Assembly: GCA_016293495.1 (NCBI GenBank)
Contig: JAEDED010000001.1
Location: 1-64,000, forward strand
Source: Treponema sp.
Lineage (GTDB): Bacteria > Spirochaetota > Spirochaetia > Treponematales > Treponemataceae
DNA length: 64,000 bases
Direction of reading: 5' to 3'
Below the pieces are notes generated by a model that had not been told where the DNA came from, ran no database searches, and saw only the letters and a list, made by a program, of their open reading frames with translations. This document shows, one piece after another, positions 43,389-51,879 of the stretch; within the stretch, counting starts at the first letter, position 1; every line of letters starts with the position of its first letter. A program made the position numbers and the translations under genes.

Positions 43389-44336
43389 TTAAAGATCAGC
43401 TGGAATTTTAATTCCGAGTTTGTTAGCTGTATCTTCGTTTACCTTCAAGTCACACTTGTCGAGGTACTGGATAGGCATGTCAGCTGGTTTCTTTCCTTTA
43501 AGAACTTCAACAGCCATTTTTGCTGTCTGTTTTCCGAGTTCGTAGTAGTTAAGACCATAAGTAGCCAAACCACCAGCGTTAACCATTCCTTCTTCACCAA
43601 CGATTGTAGGAATACCGTTTTCTGTAGCAACCTGAGCAACCAATGGCATACCAGCTGCGATCATGTTGTCTGTTGGAGAGTAGATTGCATCTACTTTACC
43701 ACAGAGGTTCTGAACAACCTGCTGGATTTCGTTTGAGTTAGAAACTGTAGCTTCTACATATTTAAGTCCGAGTTCGTCACAAGCTTTTTCTGCAAGTGCA
43801 ATCTGGAAGTAAGAGTTCTGTTCACTTGAGCAGAAAAGCATACCAACAGTTTTTACATTTGGACAAACTTTCTTGAGAAGCTGAATCTGAGCAGCACAAG
43901 GAGTCAAGTCAGATGTACCTGTTACGTTGTTTCCTGGTGCATTGTTAGAAGCAACAAGCTTAGCTGATTCAGGGTCAGTTACAGAAGAAATGAGAATAGG
44001 AATTTCCTGTGTAAGATTTGCAACAGCCTGTGCTGCTGGTGTAGCGATAGCGAAAATCATGTCGCTGCGGTCATTGATTAATTTTTCAGCGATTGTTACA
44101 CAGTTAGCCTGTTCGCCCTGAGCATTCTGATAATCGATTTTAATGTTCTGTCCATCAACGTATCCAGCTTCTTTAAGACCGTCAACAAAACCCTGATAGT
44201 TAGCATCAAGAGCAGCGTGTTCAACGAGCTGAATTACACCAATTTTTATAACCTTATCTTTAGAATCTCCGCCACATGATGTAAAGCAAAGTGCAACTGC
44301 TGCAGCCATCATCATAGCAATAATAGATTTTTTCAT
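43389..44336 (-). CDS. ABC transporter substrate-binding lipoprotein, TrpX-like
   Basis: 315 residues. Lipoprotein signal with lipobox FTSC (Cys21), then a PF04392-type periplasmic binding domain (KIGVIQLVEHAALDANYQG; ISSVTDPESAKLV; YSPTDNMIAAG). It captures substrate at the outer face of the inner membrane. Such proteins in Firmicutes often bind tryptophan or other aromatic compounds. It heads the operon, with a strong GGAGG site, and shares its upstream region with trpB. Confidence 0.88.
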   Translation of the reverse strand: MKKSIIAMMMAAAVALCFTSCGGDSKDKVIKIGVIQLVEHAALDANYQGFVDGLKEAGYVDGQNIKIDYQNAQGEQANCVTIAEKLINDRSDMIFAIATPAAQAVANLTQEIPILISSVTDPESAKLVASNNAPGNNVTGTSDLTPCAAQIQLLKKVCPNVKTVGMLFCSSEQNSYFQIALAEKACDELGLKYVEATVSNSNEIQQVVQNLCGKVDAIYSPTDNMIAAGMPLVAQVATENGIPTIVGEEGMVNAGGLATYGLNYYELGKQTAKMAVEVLKGKKPADMPIQYLDKCDLKVNEDTANKLGIKIPADL

Positions 44337-44452
44337 TACATAACCTCCAATGAAATGTAAAACAGTACTATTATAAATATGAATTCAGTACAGTTCAATA
44401 GAGGAATTTGCATAAATTCGCAAAATTCCTTATAAATTCTTCCATGTTTCTC

Positions 44453-44500
44453 TTGACAGTAATTAAAATTGACCTTATATTACTATTAACAGTAATTACT
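44453..44500 (+). promoter_or_regulatory. trpB promoter with a palindromic operator
   Basis: TTGACA (44453-44458), 17-base spacer, TATATT (44476-44481). ATTACT-ATTAAC-AGTAAT (44479-44496) is an 18-bp near-perfect palindrome over the start site, resembling a TrpR box (TACT...AGTA around TTAA) though two bases shorter. The unit ACAGTAATTA occurs twice, at 44457 and 44490. Confidence 0.6.
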
Positions 44501-44617
44501 TTTTATAGTAGCAAGCAACAACATCGTCATTGTGAACGCAGCGTGCTTTTTCTGATAGCGATTTTTTGTTGATGGTATTTTCAATAAATTTTTATATATG
44601 TGTGTTGAGGAGATATT

Positions 44618-45892
44618 ATGACACAATCAAATAATGGATTTTTTAACCAGTATGGCGGTAAATACGTAGCAGAAGTTCTTCGCCGTCCACTTGATGAACT
44701 TGAAGTAGAATTCAAAAAAGCAATGGCTGACCCTGAATTCGTTAAAGAACTTGAAACAATTCAGCGCGATTACATCGGCCGCGAAACACCACTTTTGTAC
44801 GCAGAAACAGCAACAAAACTTTTAGGCGGTGCACAGATTTATATTAAACTTGAAGGCCTTGCAAACACAGGTGCTCACAAAATCAATAACGCAATCGGTC
44901 AGTGTCTGCTTGCAAAGAGAATGGGAAAGAAAAGAATCATTGCAGAAACAGGTGCCGGTCAGCATGGTGTTGCAACAGCAGCTGCATGTGCAAAGCTCGG
45001 CCTTGACTGTACAGTTTATATGGGAGAAGTTGACGTTCGCCGTCAGCAGCCAAACGTTTCTTCAATGGAAATGTACGGCGCAAAAGTTCACGCAGTAACA
45101 TCCGGAAGCCGCACACTTAAAGATGCAGTAAACGAAGCAATGCGTGACTGGGCAGCAAATCCAGATACAACACACTACTGTTTAGGAAGCGCAGTCGGTC
45201 CTGCACCATTCCCTGATATGGTACGCGAATTTCAAAGCGTAATCGGTAAAGAAGTAAAACGCCAGTGCGCAGAACGCAACATCAAGCCAGAAGCATTGAT
45301 TGCCTGCTGTGGCGGCGGATCAAATTCAATCGGATTTTTTGCACCGTTCATCGATGACAAAGAACCACGTCTCATCGCAGTTGAAGCAGGCGGTATCGGA
45401 CCAGGTGTCGGAGAAAACGCAAACCGCATGACAGGTAACGTAAGCCGTGAAGGAATCCTCCATGGATACAAATCACGCTTCTTACTCGATGACGACGGAC
45501 AGCCTCTCCCAACTCGTTCAATCTCTGCAGGACTTGATTACTGCGGAATCGGACCTCAGCTTGCATCTCTCGGAAAATCAGGCCGTGTAGAATTTACATC
45601 TGCACTTGATAAGGAAGCACTCGAAGCCGTTAAGTTCTTTGCTAAAAACGAAGGCGTACTCTTTGCAATGGAAAGTGCCCACGCCGGAGCTGAAGCAATC
45701 AAGCTTGCACCAAAACTCGAAAAAGACAAAGCAATCATAGTAAACATGAGCGGCCGCGGTGACAAAGACATCTTCATCACATGTCCGGTATTCCGCCCCG
45801 AAGAATGGAAACAGTTCCTTATCTCAGAACTGGAACGCCTGAATGATAATAAAGACATCCATGAAGCTGCGCAGATGGTTCCTTCCATGTAA
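44618..45892 (+). CDS. trpB: Tryptophan synthase beta chain
   Basis: 424 residues. PLP Lys in NTGAHKINNAIGQ, glutamate region, and phosphate-binding CGGGSNSIGFF. It condenses indole (or serine-derived aminoacrylate) to tryptophan. Length is normal for TrpB1. No trpA or other trp gene is adjacent, so it may salvage indole or work with a distant TrpA. Start after GAGGAG. The C-terminus (NDNKDIHEAAQMVPSM) ends near accessory DNA. Confidence 0.95.
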   Translation: MTQSNNGFFNQYGGKYVAEVLRRPLDELEVEFKKAMADPEFVKELETIQRDYIGRETPLLYAETATKLLGGAQIYIKLEGLANTGAHKINNAIGQCLLAKRMGKKRIIAETGAGQHGVATAAACAKLGLDCTVYMGEVDVRRQQPNVSSMEMYGAKVHAVTSGSRTLKDAVNEAMRDWAANPDTTHYCLGSAVGPAPFPDMVREFQSVIGKEVKRQCAERNIKPEALIACCGGGSNSIGFFAPFIDDKEPRLIAVEAGGIGPGVGENANRMTGNVSREGILHGYKSRFLLDDDGQPLPTRSISAGLDYCGIGPQLASLGKSGRVEFTSALDKEALEAVKFFAKNEGVLFAMESAHAGAEAIKLAPKLEKDKAIIVNMSGRGDKDIFITCPVFRPEEWKQFLISELERLNDNKDIHEAAQMVPSM

Positions 45893-46127
45893 CCTTCTGA
45901 GAAGCTTTGGAATCAGTAACGGTTGCAGAAAGATTGCTGGTAATCTGATGCGACTGGTTGTTGATATCTCGGTTGATGTAAGTGAAACTTATGCTGGCCG
46001 GGATTTTTTTTTTGGTTTTAAGGGAATTTTTTCAAAGTAAGAGTATGTTATAGATGAACAGTTTAAATTCATCATACATATTTGACTATATACAATTCTA
46101 TATATTATTATATGTATAGAGGAACTT
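45893..46127. other. Gene-free spacer entering the accessory region
   Basis: 235 bp between trpB and the antitoxin. No gene supported. It holds a long T-run (about 46006-46015), GTTATAG near 46044 without a recognisable attC stem, and a -35-like TTGACT at 46082 with AT-rich -10 candidates (46103-46113) for the antitoxin gene. Confidence 0.5.
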
Positions 46128-46400
46128 ATGTTAGTAGAAACAAATCAAATGATGCCAATAACAAAATTACAGAAAAATCTTACACAAACAGTCAGAAAAG
46201 TAGCTGAAGAAAAAAAAACTGTTTATATCCTTAAAAACAACGTTATGGAGGCTGTAATGATTCCTTTTGAAAAATACGAATACCTCTCCGCACTTGAAGA
46301 AGCCATGGAAAATTCTGAAATCGCTGAAATGATTAAAACCAGAATGAAAGGCTATAAAGAATCCGAATCTGTTTCGTGGGAATCAGTTCGCGAAGAATAA
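46128..46400 (+). CDS. Phd/YefM-family antitoxin, orphan
   Basis: 90 residues. N-terminal Phd fold (MMPITKLQKNLTQTVRKVAE; VYILKNNVMEAVMIPFEKYE) for DNA binding, and a charged helical tail (IAEMIKTRMKGYKESESVSW). It has no adjacent RelE/ParE partner of its own: the next frame is a YefM fragment. It may be a leftover of a broken pair, or may act in trans. Start follows GAGGAACT. Confidence 0.85.
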   Translation: MLVETNQMMPITKLQKNLTQTVRKVAEEKKTVYILKNNVMEAVMIPFEKYEYLSALEEAMENSEIAEMIKTRMKGYKESESVSWESVREE

Positions 46401-46556
46401 TTTGGAAAAAGAAACAACGCAGTTCTCGTTTCTGAAGACGACTGGAACTCAATTCAGGAAACTTTATACTTGTGTTCAATTCCTGGAATGCGCGAATCAA
46501 TTCTCGATGCCAGCAAAGAACCTCTTGAAGAAAGTGCAAAGGAACTTGACTGGTAA
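46401..46556 (+). pseudogene. YefM antitoxin fragment lacking its N-terminus
   Basis: Immediately after the Phd stop, the frame reads FGKRNNAVLVSEDDWNSIQE, then TLYLCSIPGM and EPLEESAKELDW-stop, the C-terminal half of YefM. The DNA-binding N-terminus is missing and no start codon is present. Its stop overlaps the next ATG (TAATG), as in a normal yefM-yoeB pair. Confidence 0.8.
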
Positions 46557-46822
46557 TGTGGACAGTAGTTTATTCAAAGCAGGCTGTTAAAGACAGTAAA
46601 AAAATTGAACAGTCCAATTTAAAGGAATCTGTTTTAAAATTACTGGAAGTCATTAAAAAAGATCATTTTGAAATTGTAAAATTTGAAGTGCGCTTGTGTG
46701 CAGACCTAAAACTGATTACAATGAAACAGCGAGCCGAACTTTCTTTAAAGCTGGAAAGCATAGGCAAGCAGATTACTGCATGGAGAAATTCAGGCAGTAA
46801 GAGCCAGAATTTGCAAGGTTAA
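46556..46822 (+). pseudogene. YoeB toxin N-terminus fused in frame to a DGR Avd C-terminus
   Basis: Residues 1-40 (MWTVVYSKQAVKDSKKIEQS ... LEVIKKDHFE) match the YoeB/Txe N-terminus. The rest lacks YoeB's catalytic Glu, Arg and His; instead residues from about 45 (VRLCADLKLITMKQRAELSL, then KLESIGKQITAWRNS) resemble the last helices of the four-helix-bundle accessory protein Avd of diversity-generating retroelements. Toxin activity is very unlikely. The frame is open, so a chimera may be made. Confidence 0.7.
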
Positions 46823-46914
46823 GGCTTTGCAGAGCGAGCCAGCTTTTGTGTAAAAGCGGCAGATTCACCGGAACAAAAAATGCAAAAAGAATTGCACGGC
46901 CAAAAGTTGCCTTT

Positions 46915-47110
46915 ACATCCGGTATCCCAATTCTGGTGCAAATGCTTGCATCAGAGTCCATAGAAATCTGCTTTATCTGGTCGTCGTCCCAGTACGCTTC
47001 CAACGATAATAACGCATACAAACTCAATTTCAACAATGGGGACTGGAACAACAACAACAATTATGTTTGTGCAGTGCGGGATTTTACACAAAAGCTTTTC
47101 TTTGATAAGT
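46915..47110 (+). repeat. DGR template-repeat-like remnant
   Basis: In one frame it encodes WSSSQYASNDNNAYKLNFNN then GDWNNNNNYVCAVRDF, the C-type-lectin-like end of DGR target proteins (DUF1566/Lcl type), with adenine-rich AAC/AAT codons at the variable positions. It follows an Avd fragment, as template repeats do. No reverse transcriptase follows; an attC site begins at 47125. The stretch from 46823 to 46915 holds no supported gene. Confidence 0.65.
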
Positions 47111-47124
47111 AGATGTAAAATAAA

Positions 47125-47188
47125 GCATAACAACAGTTTCAAAGCGGATGTCGGGTCGAGGCTGCCACCGTTTAAACCTATGTTATGT
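47125..47188 (+). repeat. attC recombination site 1
   Basis: 64-bp imperfect dyad: GCATAAC and GTTATGT end boxes, inner boxes GTTTCAAAGCGG and CCACCGTTTAAAC with an unpaired C in the first, as in integron attC sites. Shares CCACCGTTTAA with the second site. Confidence 0.8.
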
Positions 47189-47259
47189 GGACGCCCGCAC
47201 TGGGGTGCTTATTTGTCAAGTAATAGTAATAAAAGCAAAATTTAGGTATAATTCTGTAT
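47189..47259. other. Short leader of the R-M cassette
   Basis: About 70 bp from the attC1 end to the dam start; no gene. A -10-like TATAAT lies at 47248-47253 and no clear Shine-Dalgarno precedes the ATG, so the methylase may be read from a leaderless or cassette-borne promoter. Confidence 0.4.
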
Positions 47260-48117
47260 ATGAAACCTTTGATAAAATATCGTGGTGGGAAATCGAAGGA
47301 GATTCCTAACATTGAAAAGCAAATACCTCAGTTTACAGGACGCTATATAGAGCCATTTTTCGGAGGCGGAGCTTTATATTTCCATCTTGAACCGCAAAAA
47401 GCAATTATAAACGATATTAATTCTAAACTTATTGGCTTCTATAATGGTGTTAAGAGCGATTATTCTAATCTTCGCAGAGAATTAGATGAAGTAGAAAAAA
47501 TATATGAAGAAAATCGACATGACTTCGATGAACTTAAAAAACTTCATCCTACAGAACATGTAGAGGATAAAAACGAATATTTTTATTACCAAATTCGTGA
47601 TATGTACAACGGATTATCTGAAAAAAAATATTCAGATGCTCTCATTTACTTTTTCATAAATAAAACCGCCTACTCTGGAATGATACGATATAATGCTAAA
47701 GGTGAATTTAATGTGCCTTTTGGAAGATATCAGCATTTAAATACGTCTTTAGTTTCGCAAGAACATTCAAATCTTCTTTCAAATACAAAAATATATAATA
47801 AAGATTACAAAGAAATCTTTGATATGACAAAAGCAGATGATTTTGTATTTTTAGATCCTCCTTATGATTGTGTTTTTTCTGATTATGGGAACGAAGAATA
47901 TAAGGATGGATTCAATGATGATTCTCATAGAAAATTAGCACAAGATTTTAAGAATCTAGGTTGTAAAGCTTTAATGGTTATTGGAAAAACTCCTCTTACA
48001 GAAGAATTATATGGAAGTATGATTGTAGATGAATATGCAAAAAAATATGCAGTAAATATTCGTAACAGATTTAAAGCTGCTGCAAATCACATTTTAGTTG
48101 CAAACTATACGGAATAA
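47260..48117 (+). CDS. Dam-family DNA adenine methyltransferase of a type II R-M cassette
   Basis: 285 residues. SAM motif I YIEPFFGGGAL (preceded by KYRGGK) and catalytic motif IV DPPYDC place it in the D12/Dam class of N6-adenine methyltransferases. Next to an AlwI-like endonuclease it is presumably the protective methylase for a GATC-containing site such as GGATC. Start at 47260 with TATAAT 7 bases upstream. Its stop is 2 bases before the endonuclease start. It lies inside a cassette bounded by attC sites. Confidence 0.92.
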   Translation: MKPLIKYRGGKSKEIPNIEKQIPQFTGRYIEPFFGGGALYFHLEPQKAIINDINSKLIGFYNGVKSDYSNLRRELDEVEKIYEENRHDFDELKKLHPTEHVEDKNEYFYYQIRDMYNGLSEKKYSDALIYFFINKTAYSGMIRYNAKGEFNVPFGRYQHLNTSLVSQEHSNLLSNTKIYNKDYKEIFDMTKADDFVFLDPPYDCVFSDYGNEEYKDGFNDDSHRKLAQDFKNLGCKALMVIGKTPLTEELYGSMIVDEYAKKYAVNIRNRFKAAANHILVANYTE

Positions 48118-48119
48118 AA

Positions 48120-49799
48120 ATGGCAAAATCCATAGATAGCAAAGTATTATTTATTACAACATCACCACGAACACCAGAAAAGATGATTCCTGAAATTGAT
48201 CTTTTAAGTAAAAACTTCGAAGGCAAAAAATGGAATACAGAAACACAAATTGCTTTTATGGAACTTTTACGTAATGAAAACTTTTTCAATGGTTCTGGTA
48301 ATAATGACCCTGCATTTAGTGCAAGAGATAGAATAAACCGGGCTCCAAAAGCACTTGGTTTTATTTTGCTGGAGCCAACTATCAAATTAACAGAATCAGG
48401 AAAAACTTTAATTTCTGCAAAACGTAAAGAAGAAGTATTTTTACGCCAACTTCTTAAATTTCAAATTCCTTCACCATATCATACACCGAGTGAAAAAGCG
48501 GCTGATTTCTATGTAAAGCCATATCTTGAAATTCTGAGATTAATATATACGCTTGGAATACTTAAATTTGATGAACTTATGATTTTTGGCTTGCAACTTA
48601 CAGATTATCGCGAGTTTGATAATATTGTAAAGAAAATAGAAAAATTTCGAATTGACAGAGAAAAGACCTCAAAGAAATATCGCGAATTCAAATATTATGC
48701 CCAGATGAACGAGTTACAGGAAATTTATAGTTCTGAACTTGCGAAAGGTGAAACTTCTACAAGAGAAAGTAATATTGCAACTGCAAAGAAATTTTTGCAA
48801 ACAAAAGCAAGTAATATGCATGACTATGCAGATGCTTGTATCAGATATTTACGGGCGACAGGACTTGTTTCAATTTCTCACATTGGACGTTCTCTTTCAA
48901 TTCTTACAGAAAAGAAAAAAGATGTGGAGTTTATTTTAAATAATATTTCTCGGGAACCTGTTTTTATTGATGACAAAGCAAAATATTTAGACTATTTAGG
49001 CAATTCCGAACTTCCTAAACTTCTTACAGATAACAAAGACTCTTTGCTTCAAAAAATTAAAGAAGAAAATCCGACAGAACAGATACAAGAATCCGTTACA
49101 ATCCACGAACTTAAAGAAAAACTTGATGATTTAATAATAACCAAAAGAGAGAAGCTTATTCAATCACAAATTGCTGAAATTAAAGACTACAAAAAATATG
49201 ATGACATTCAGACAACATTTACGCAAATTGAAGAGAATGATATTTATGACCCGTCTTTGATTCTAGAATGGAATGTGTGGCGTGGAATGACAATGCTGGA
49301 TGGTGGAAATATCAAAGCAAATTTAAAGTTCGATGATTTTGGCAATCCAATGTCTACTGCACAAGGAAATATGGCTGATATTGTCTGCGATTATGAAACT
49401 TTTGGTTTAACAGTAGAAGTTACTATGGCAAGCGGTCAAAAACAGTACGAAATGGAAGGAGAACCTGTTTCAAGGCATTTGGCAAAATTCAAAAAAGAAA
49501 CAGGTAAAGAAGCGTATTGTTTATTTGTTGCTCCGACTATAAACGAATCCTGCATTGCTCATTTTTATGGTCTGCATAATTTGAATATTTCTTATTACGG
49601 TGGAAAGTCAGTCATTGTACCGCTACCGCTCAATGTGTTTAAGAAAATGCTTGAAGATTCTTTTAAAGCATCATATATACCAAATCCTGAACAAGTAAAA
49701 TCTTTCTTCGAATATTCTCGCACTGTAGCTTCAACAAGTCATAGTGAGCAAGAATGGTATAATAAGGTAGTAGAAAAAGCATTGAATTGGCTAGCATAA
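48120..49799 (+). CDS. AlwI-family type II restriction endonuclease
   Basis: 559 residues. The start VLFITTSPRTPEKMIPEIDL, the KFQIPSPYHTPSEKAADFYV segment and the C-terminal DFGNPMSTAQGNMADIVCDY with a nuclease-like core fit the AlwI family (recognises GGATC in the prototype). It follows the methylase by 2 bp, so the two are co-transcribed. Specificity and activity are unproven. The family call is made from conserved segments by eye. Confidence 0.82.
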   Translation: MAKSIDSKVLFITTSPRTPEKMIPEIDLLSKNFEGKKWNTETQIAFMELLRNENFFNGSGNNDPAFSARDRINRAPKALGFILLEPTIKLTESGKTLISAKRKEEVFLRQLLKFQIPSPYHTPSEKAADFYVKPYLEILRLIYTLGILKFDELMIFGLQLTDYREFDNIVKKIEKFRIDREKTSKKYREFKYYAQMNELQEIYSSELAKGETSTRESNIATAKKFLQTKASNMHDYADACIRYLRATGLVSISHIGRSLSILTEKKKDVEFILNNISREPVFIDDKAKYLDYLGNSELPKLLTDNKDSLLQKIKEENPTEQIQESVTIHELKEKLDDLIITKREKLIQSQIAEIKDYKKYDDIQTTFTQIEENDIYDPSLILEWNVWRGMTMLDGGNIKANLKFDDFGNPMSTAQGNMADIVCDYETFGLTVEVTMASGQKQYEMEGEPVSRHLAKFKKETGKEAYCLFVAPTINESCIAHFYGLHNLNISYYGGKSVIVPLPLNVFKKMLEDSFKASYIPNPEQVKSFFEYSRTVASTSHSEQEWYNKVVEKALNWLA

Positions 49800-49805
49800 A
49801 AAATC

Positions 49806-49870
49806 ACATAACAAAGCTTCAAATCCGACAAACCGGTCAAGCCGCGCCACCGTTTAAGCAGTTGTTATAT
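49806..49870 (+). repeat. attC recombination site 2
   Basis: 65-bp dyad: ACATAAC/GTTATAT end boxes, inner boxes GCTTCAAATCCG and CCGTTTAAGC with an unpaired C, and CGCCACCGTTTAA shared with attC1. It lies 6 bp after the endonuclease stop, the normal place at a cassette's 3' end. Confidence 0.8.
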
Positions 49871-49967
49871 GTATGAAACCAAATATCCAAATCAACCTTC
49901 AATTTTTTTACTATAAAAATTTACATTATCAAACCAGTGGAGTAAATTGTAGTAAGAGGTATCAAAG

Positions 49968-50116
49968 ATGACTACAATTTCTGCAAAAATTGACAATAAG
50001 GACAAAACAGCATTTGAAAATATCTGCAATTCTATGGGAATCAATATTCATCAGCAATCAGTGCTTTTGTAAAAGCAACAATTCGTGAAAACGGAATGCC
50101 TTCGCAAGAGCATTGA
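49968..50116 (+). pseudogene. RelB/DinJ antitoxin with a frameshift
   Basis: MTTISAKIDNKDKTAFENIC then NSMGINI is a DinJ N-terminus; a frame change near residue 27 is needed to continue into SSAISAFVKATIRENGMPS, the usual second helix. Ends at a stop at 50114. No toxin follows. Confidence 0.75.
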
Positions 50117-50176
50117 TCAAATCGAGAAAGATGAAGGTCAGATTCATGAATTAAAGGATTTTCAAAACTTATAGAG

Positions 50177-50220
50177 AGAAAAAAAAGGAATCTGAAGTTA
50201 ACTTCAAATTCCCCTTTTTA
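50177..50220 (-). terminator. Intrinsic terminator of purB
   Basis: Stem GGAAT-TGAAGTT/AACTTCA-ATTCC (50187-50212) with one mismatch; on the minus strand it is followed by a T-run. Confidence 0.85.
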
Positions 50221-50255
50221 TTTAACTTAACAAGGCCGACAAGCGGTCTTATAAA

Positions 50256-51692
50256 TTAGTTAATCTTAGCATCAAACTGTTCTACAATCTTTCCGCTCAA
50301 ACCAGTGTAGTTTGAAGGTGTTGCAGCAAGCAGTCTTGCCTTTACTTCGTCGCTTACATCAAGGTTACGTGCAAGGTTGTGGAAGTCTTCGATAGAAACT
50401 TTCTTTCCACGAGTGATTTCCTTAAGGCGTTCGTAAGGCTTATCAACTCCGCTCATACGGAGCAAGTTCTGGTAAGCTTCTGCCATAACTTCTGGTGTGT
50501 TTGCAAGAACATCAGAAATCTTTTCTGCATTAACTTCAATCTTTCCAAGACCTTTTTCAAGTGAAGCATAACCGATCATTGAGTGAGCAAATGCTACACC
50601 AAAGTTTCTTGCTACAGTTGAGTCTGTAAGGTCGCGCTGTAAACGGCTGATACAAAGTTTACGAACAAAGAATTCGAACATTGAGTTTGCAAAACCGAAG
50701 TTTCCTTCTGCGTTTTCAAAGTCGATTGGATTTACTTTGTGTGGCATTGCTGAAGAACCGATTTCTCCTGCAACTGCGCGCTGTTTAATCCATCCGTCAG
50801 AAATGTAACGCCATGTGTCCATTGCAAAGTCGATGAGAATGTTGTTAATGCGTTTTACAGCATCGAATACACGGAGGTAAGAATCGTGTGGTTCAATCTG
50901 TGGTGTAATTGGATTAAAGCGAACCTTCAATGGTTTTGTGTGCATGTAAGCATTGTCCATTGGAGTAATGCTGTCGTTGAAAGAATTAATAAGTTCGTGG
51001 CTGAAGTTAATCCAGTCAAAATCTGGGAATACAAAGTTGTGAGCGTTGAATCCGCCAGTTGCACCATTGAGCTTAAGAAGAATATCAACATTTCCAAGCT
51101 GAACAAGTTCTTCTTTGATGCGGTTTACAAAAACCAGGATTTCTTTTCCGAATGTAACTGGAGTTGCAGGCTGTCCGTGTGTGCGGGCAAGCATTGAAAG
51201 GTCTTTGTTGTCGTAAGCAAGCTTGTAAAGAGTTTCGTAAATCTTGAGGATTTCTGGAACTACAACTTCGTTTACAGCGTCGCGGATCATAAGACCATAG
51301 CTGATGTTGTTGATGTCTTCAGAAGTAAGGGCAAAGTGAACGTATTCAAGAATTTCGTCCATTCCCATTTCTTTAATCTTTAATTTGATGAAGTATTCAA
51401 TAGCCTTTACGTCGTGGTTAGTAGCAGGAGTTCCGTTATAGCCTTTTGTTTCAAAGTCTTTGATGATCTGTGCATCTTCGAGGCTGATGTCGATAATTGG
51501 ACGGAGTTTTGCAGCATCAACATTCCCCTTAACTCTTTCTTTGAGCATTGGAGTATCAAGCAATTTGATAAGATAGTTGATTTCTGTATAAATGCGGTAT
51601 TTCATGAGAGCCATTTCGCTAAAATAACCCTGCAAACATTTTGTTTTTCCTTCATAACGACCGTCTACTGGTGAAACACTTGTAAGAGCCAT
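50256..51692 (-). CDS. purB: Adenylosuccinate lyase
   Basis: 478 residues. Fumarase/aspartase-superfamily signature GSSAMPHKVNPIDFENAEGN; catalytic regions SEDINNISYG and RTHGQPATPVTFGKE. It acts twice in purine synthesis (SAICAR to AICAR, and adenylosuccinate to AMP). Length and start (MALTSVSPVDGRYEGKT) match the bacterial form. Monocistronic, with a clear terminator. Confidence 0.95.
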   Translation of the reverse strand: MALTSVSPVDGRYEGKTKCLQGYFSEMALMKYRIYTEINYLIKLLDTPMLKERVKGNVDAAKLRPIIDISLEDAQIIKDFETKGYNGTPATNHDVKAIEYFIKLKIKEMGMDEILEYVHFALTSEDINNISYGLMIRDAVNEVVVPEILKIYETLYKLAYDNKDLSMLARTHGQPATPVTFGKEILVFVNRIKEELVQLGNVDILLKLNGATGGFNAHNFVFPDFDWINFSHELINSFNDSITPMDNAYMHTKPLKVRFNPITPQIEPHDSYLRVFDAVKRINNILIDFAMDTWRYISDGWIKQRAVAGEIGSSAMPHKVNPIDFENAEGNFGFANSMFEFFVRKLCISRLQRDLTDSTVARNFGVAFAHSMIGYASLEKGLGKIEVNAEKISDVLANTPEVMAEAYQNLLRMSGVDKPYERLKEITRGKKVSIEDFHNLARNLDVSDEVKARLLAATPSNYTGLSGKIVEQFDAKIN

Positions 51693-51879
51693 ATTTACCT
51701 CTGAATTGAAAAAGATGTTTTCATTATAGTGAATTTAAAACCTTTTGTCTTGTTTAAGAATTAATTTAGCAGGCTAAAAAACCTGTAATATGGAAAAAAC
51801 GATGAAATAGAGTGTATTACGAAAAAAGCCATAAAATAAAGTTGCATTATAACATTGTTAGATATAAAATTATTTCATT

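Noticed and set aside
46030..46060. A third attC near GTTATAG
   Set aside because: Inner boxes (CCACCGTTTAA-like) and a pairing left half are missing.
46773..47060. 95-residue minus-strand frame over the same region
   Set aside because: Antisense to the Avd/template remnant, no ribosome site and no domain.
46846..47112. 88-residue plus-strand frame ending NNNNNYVCAVRDF as a protein
   Set aside because: Only the last ~45 residues make sense; the front half is unlike any domain and there is no ribosome site. Treated as template-repeat DNA.
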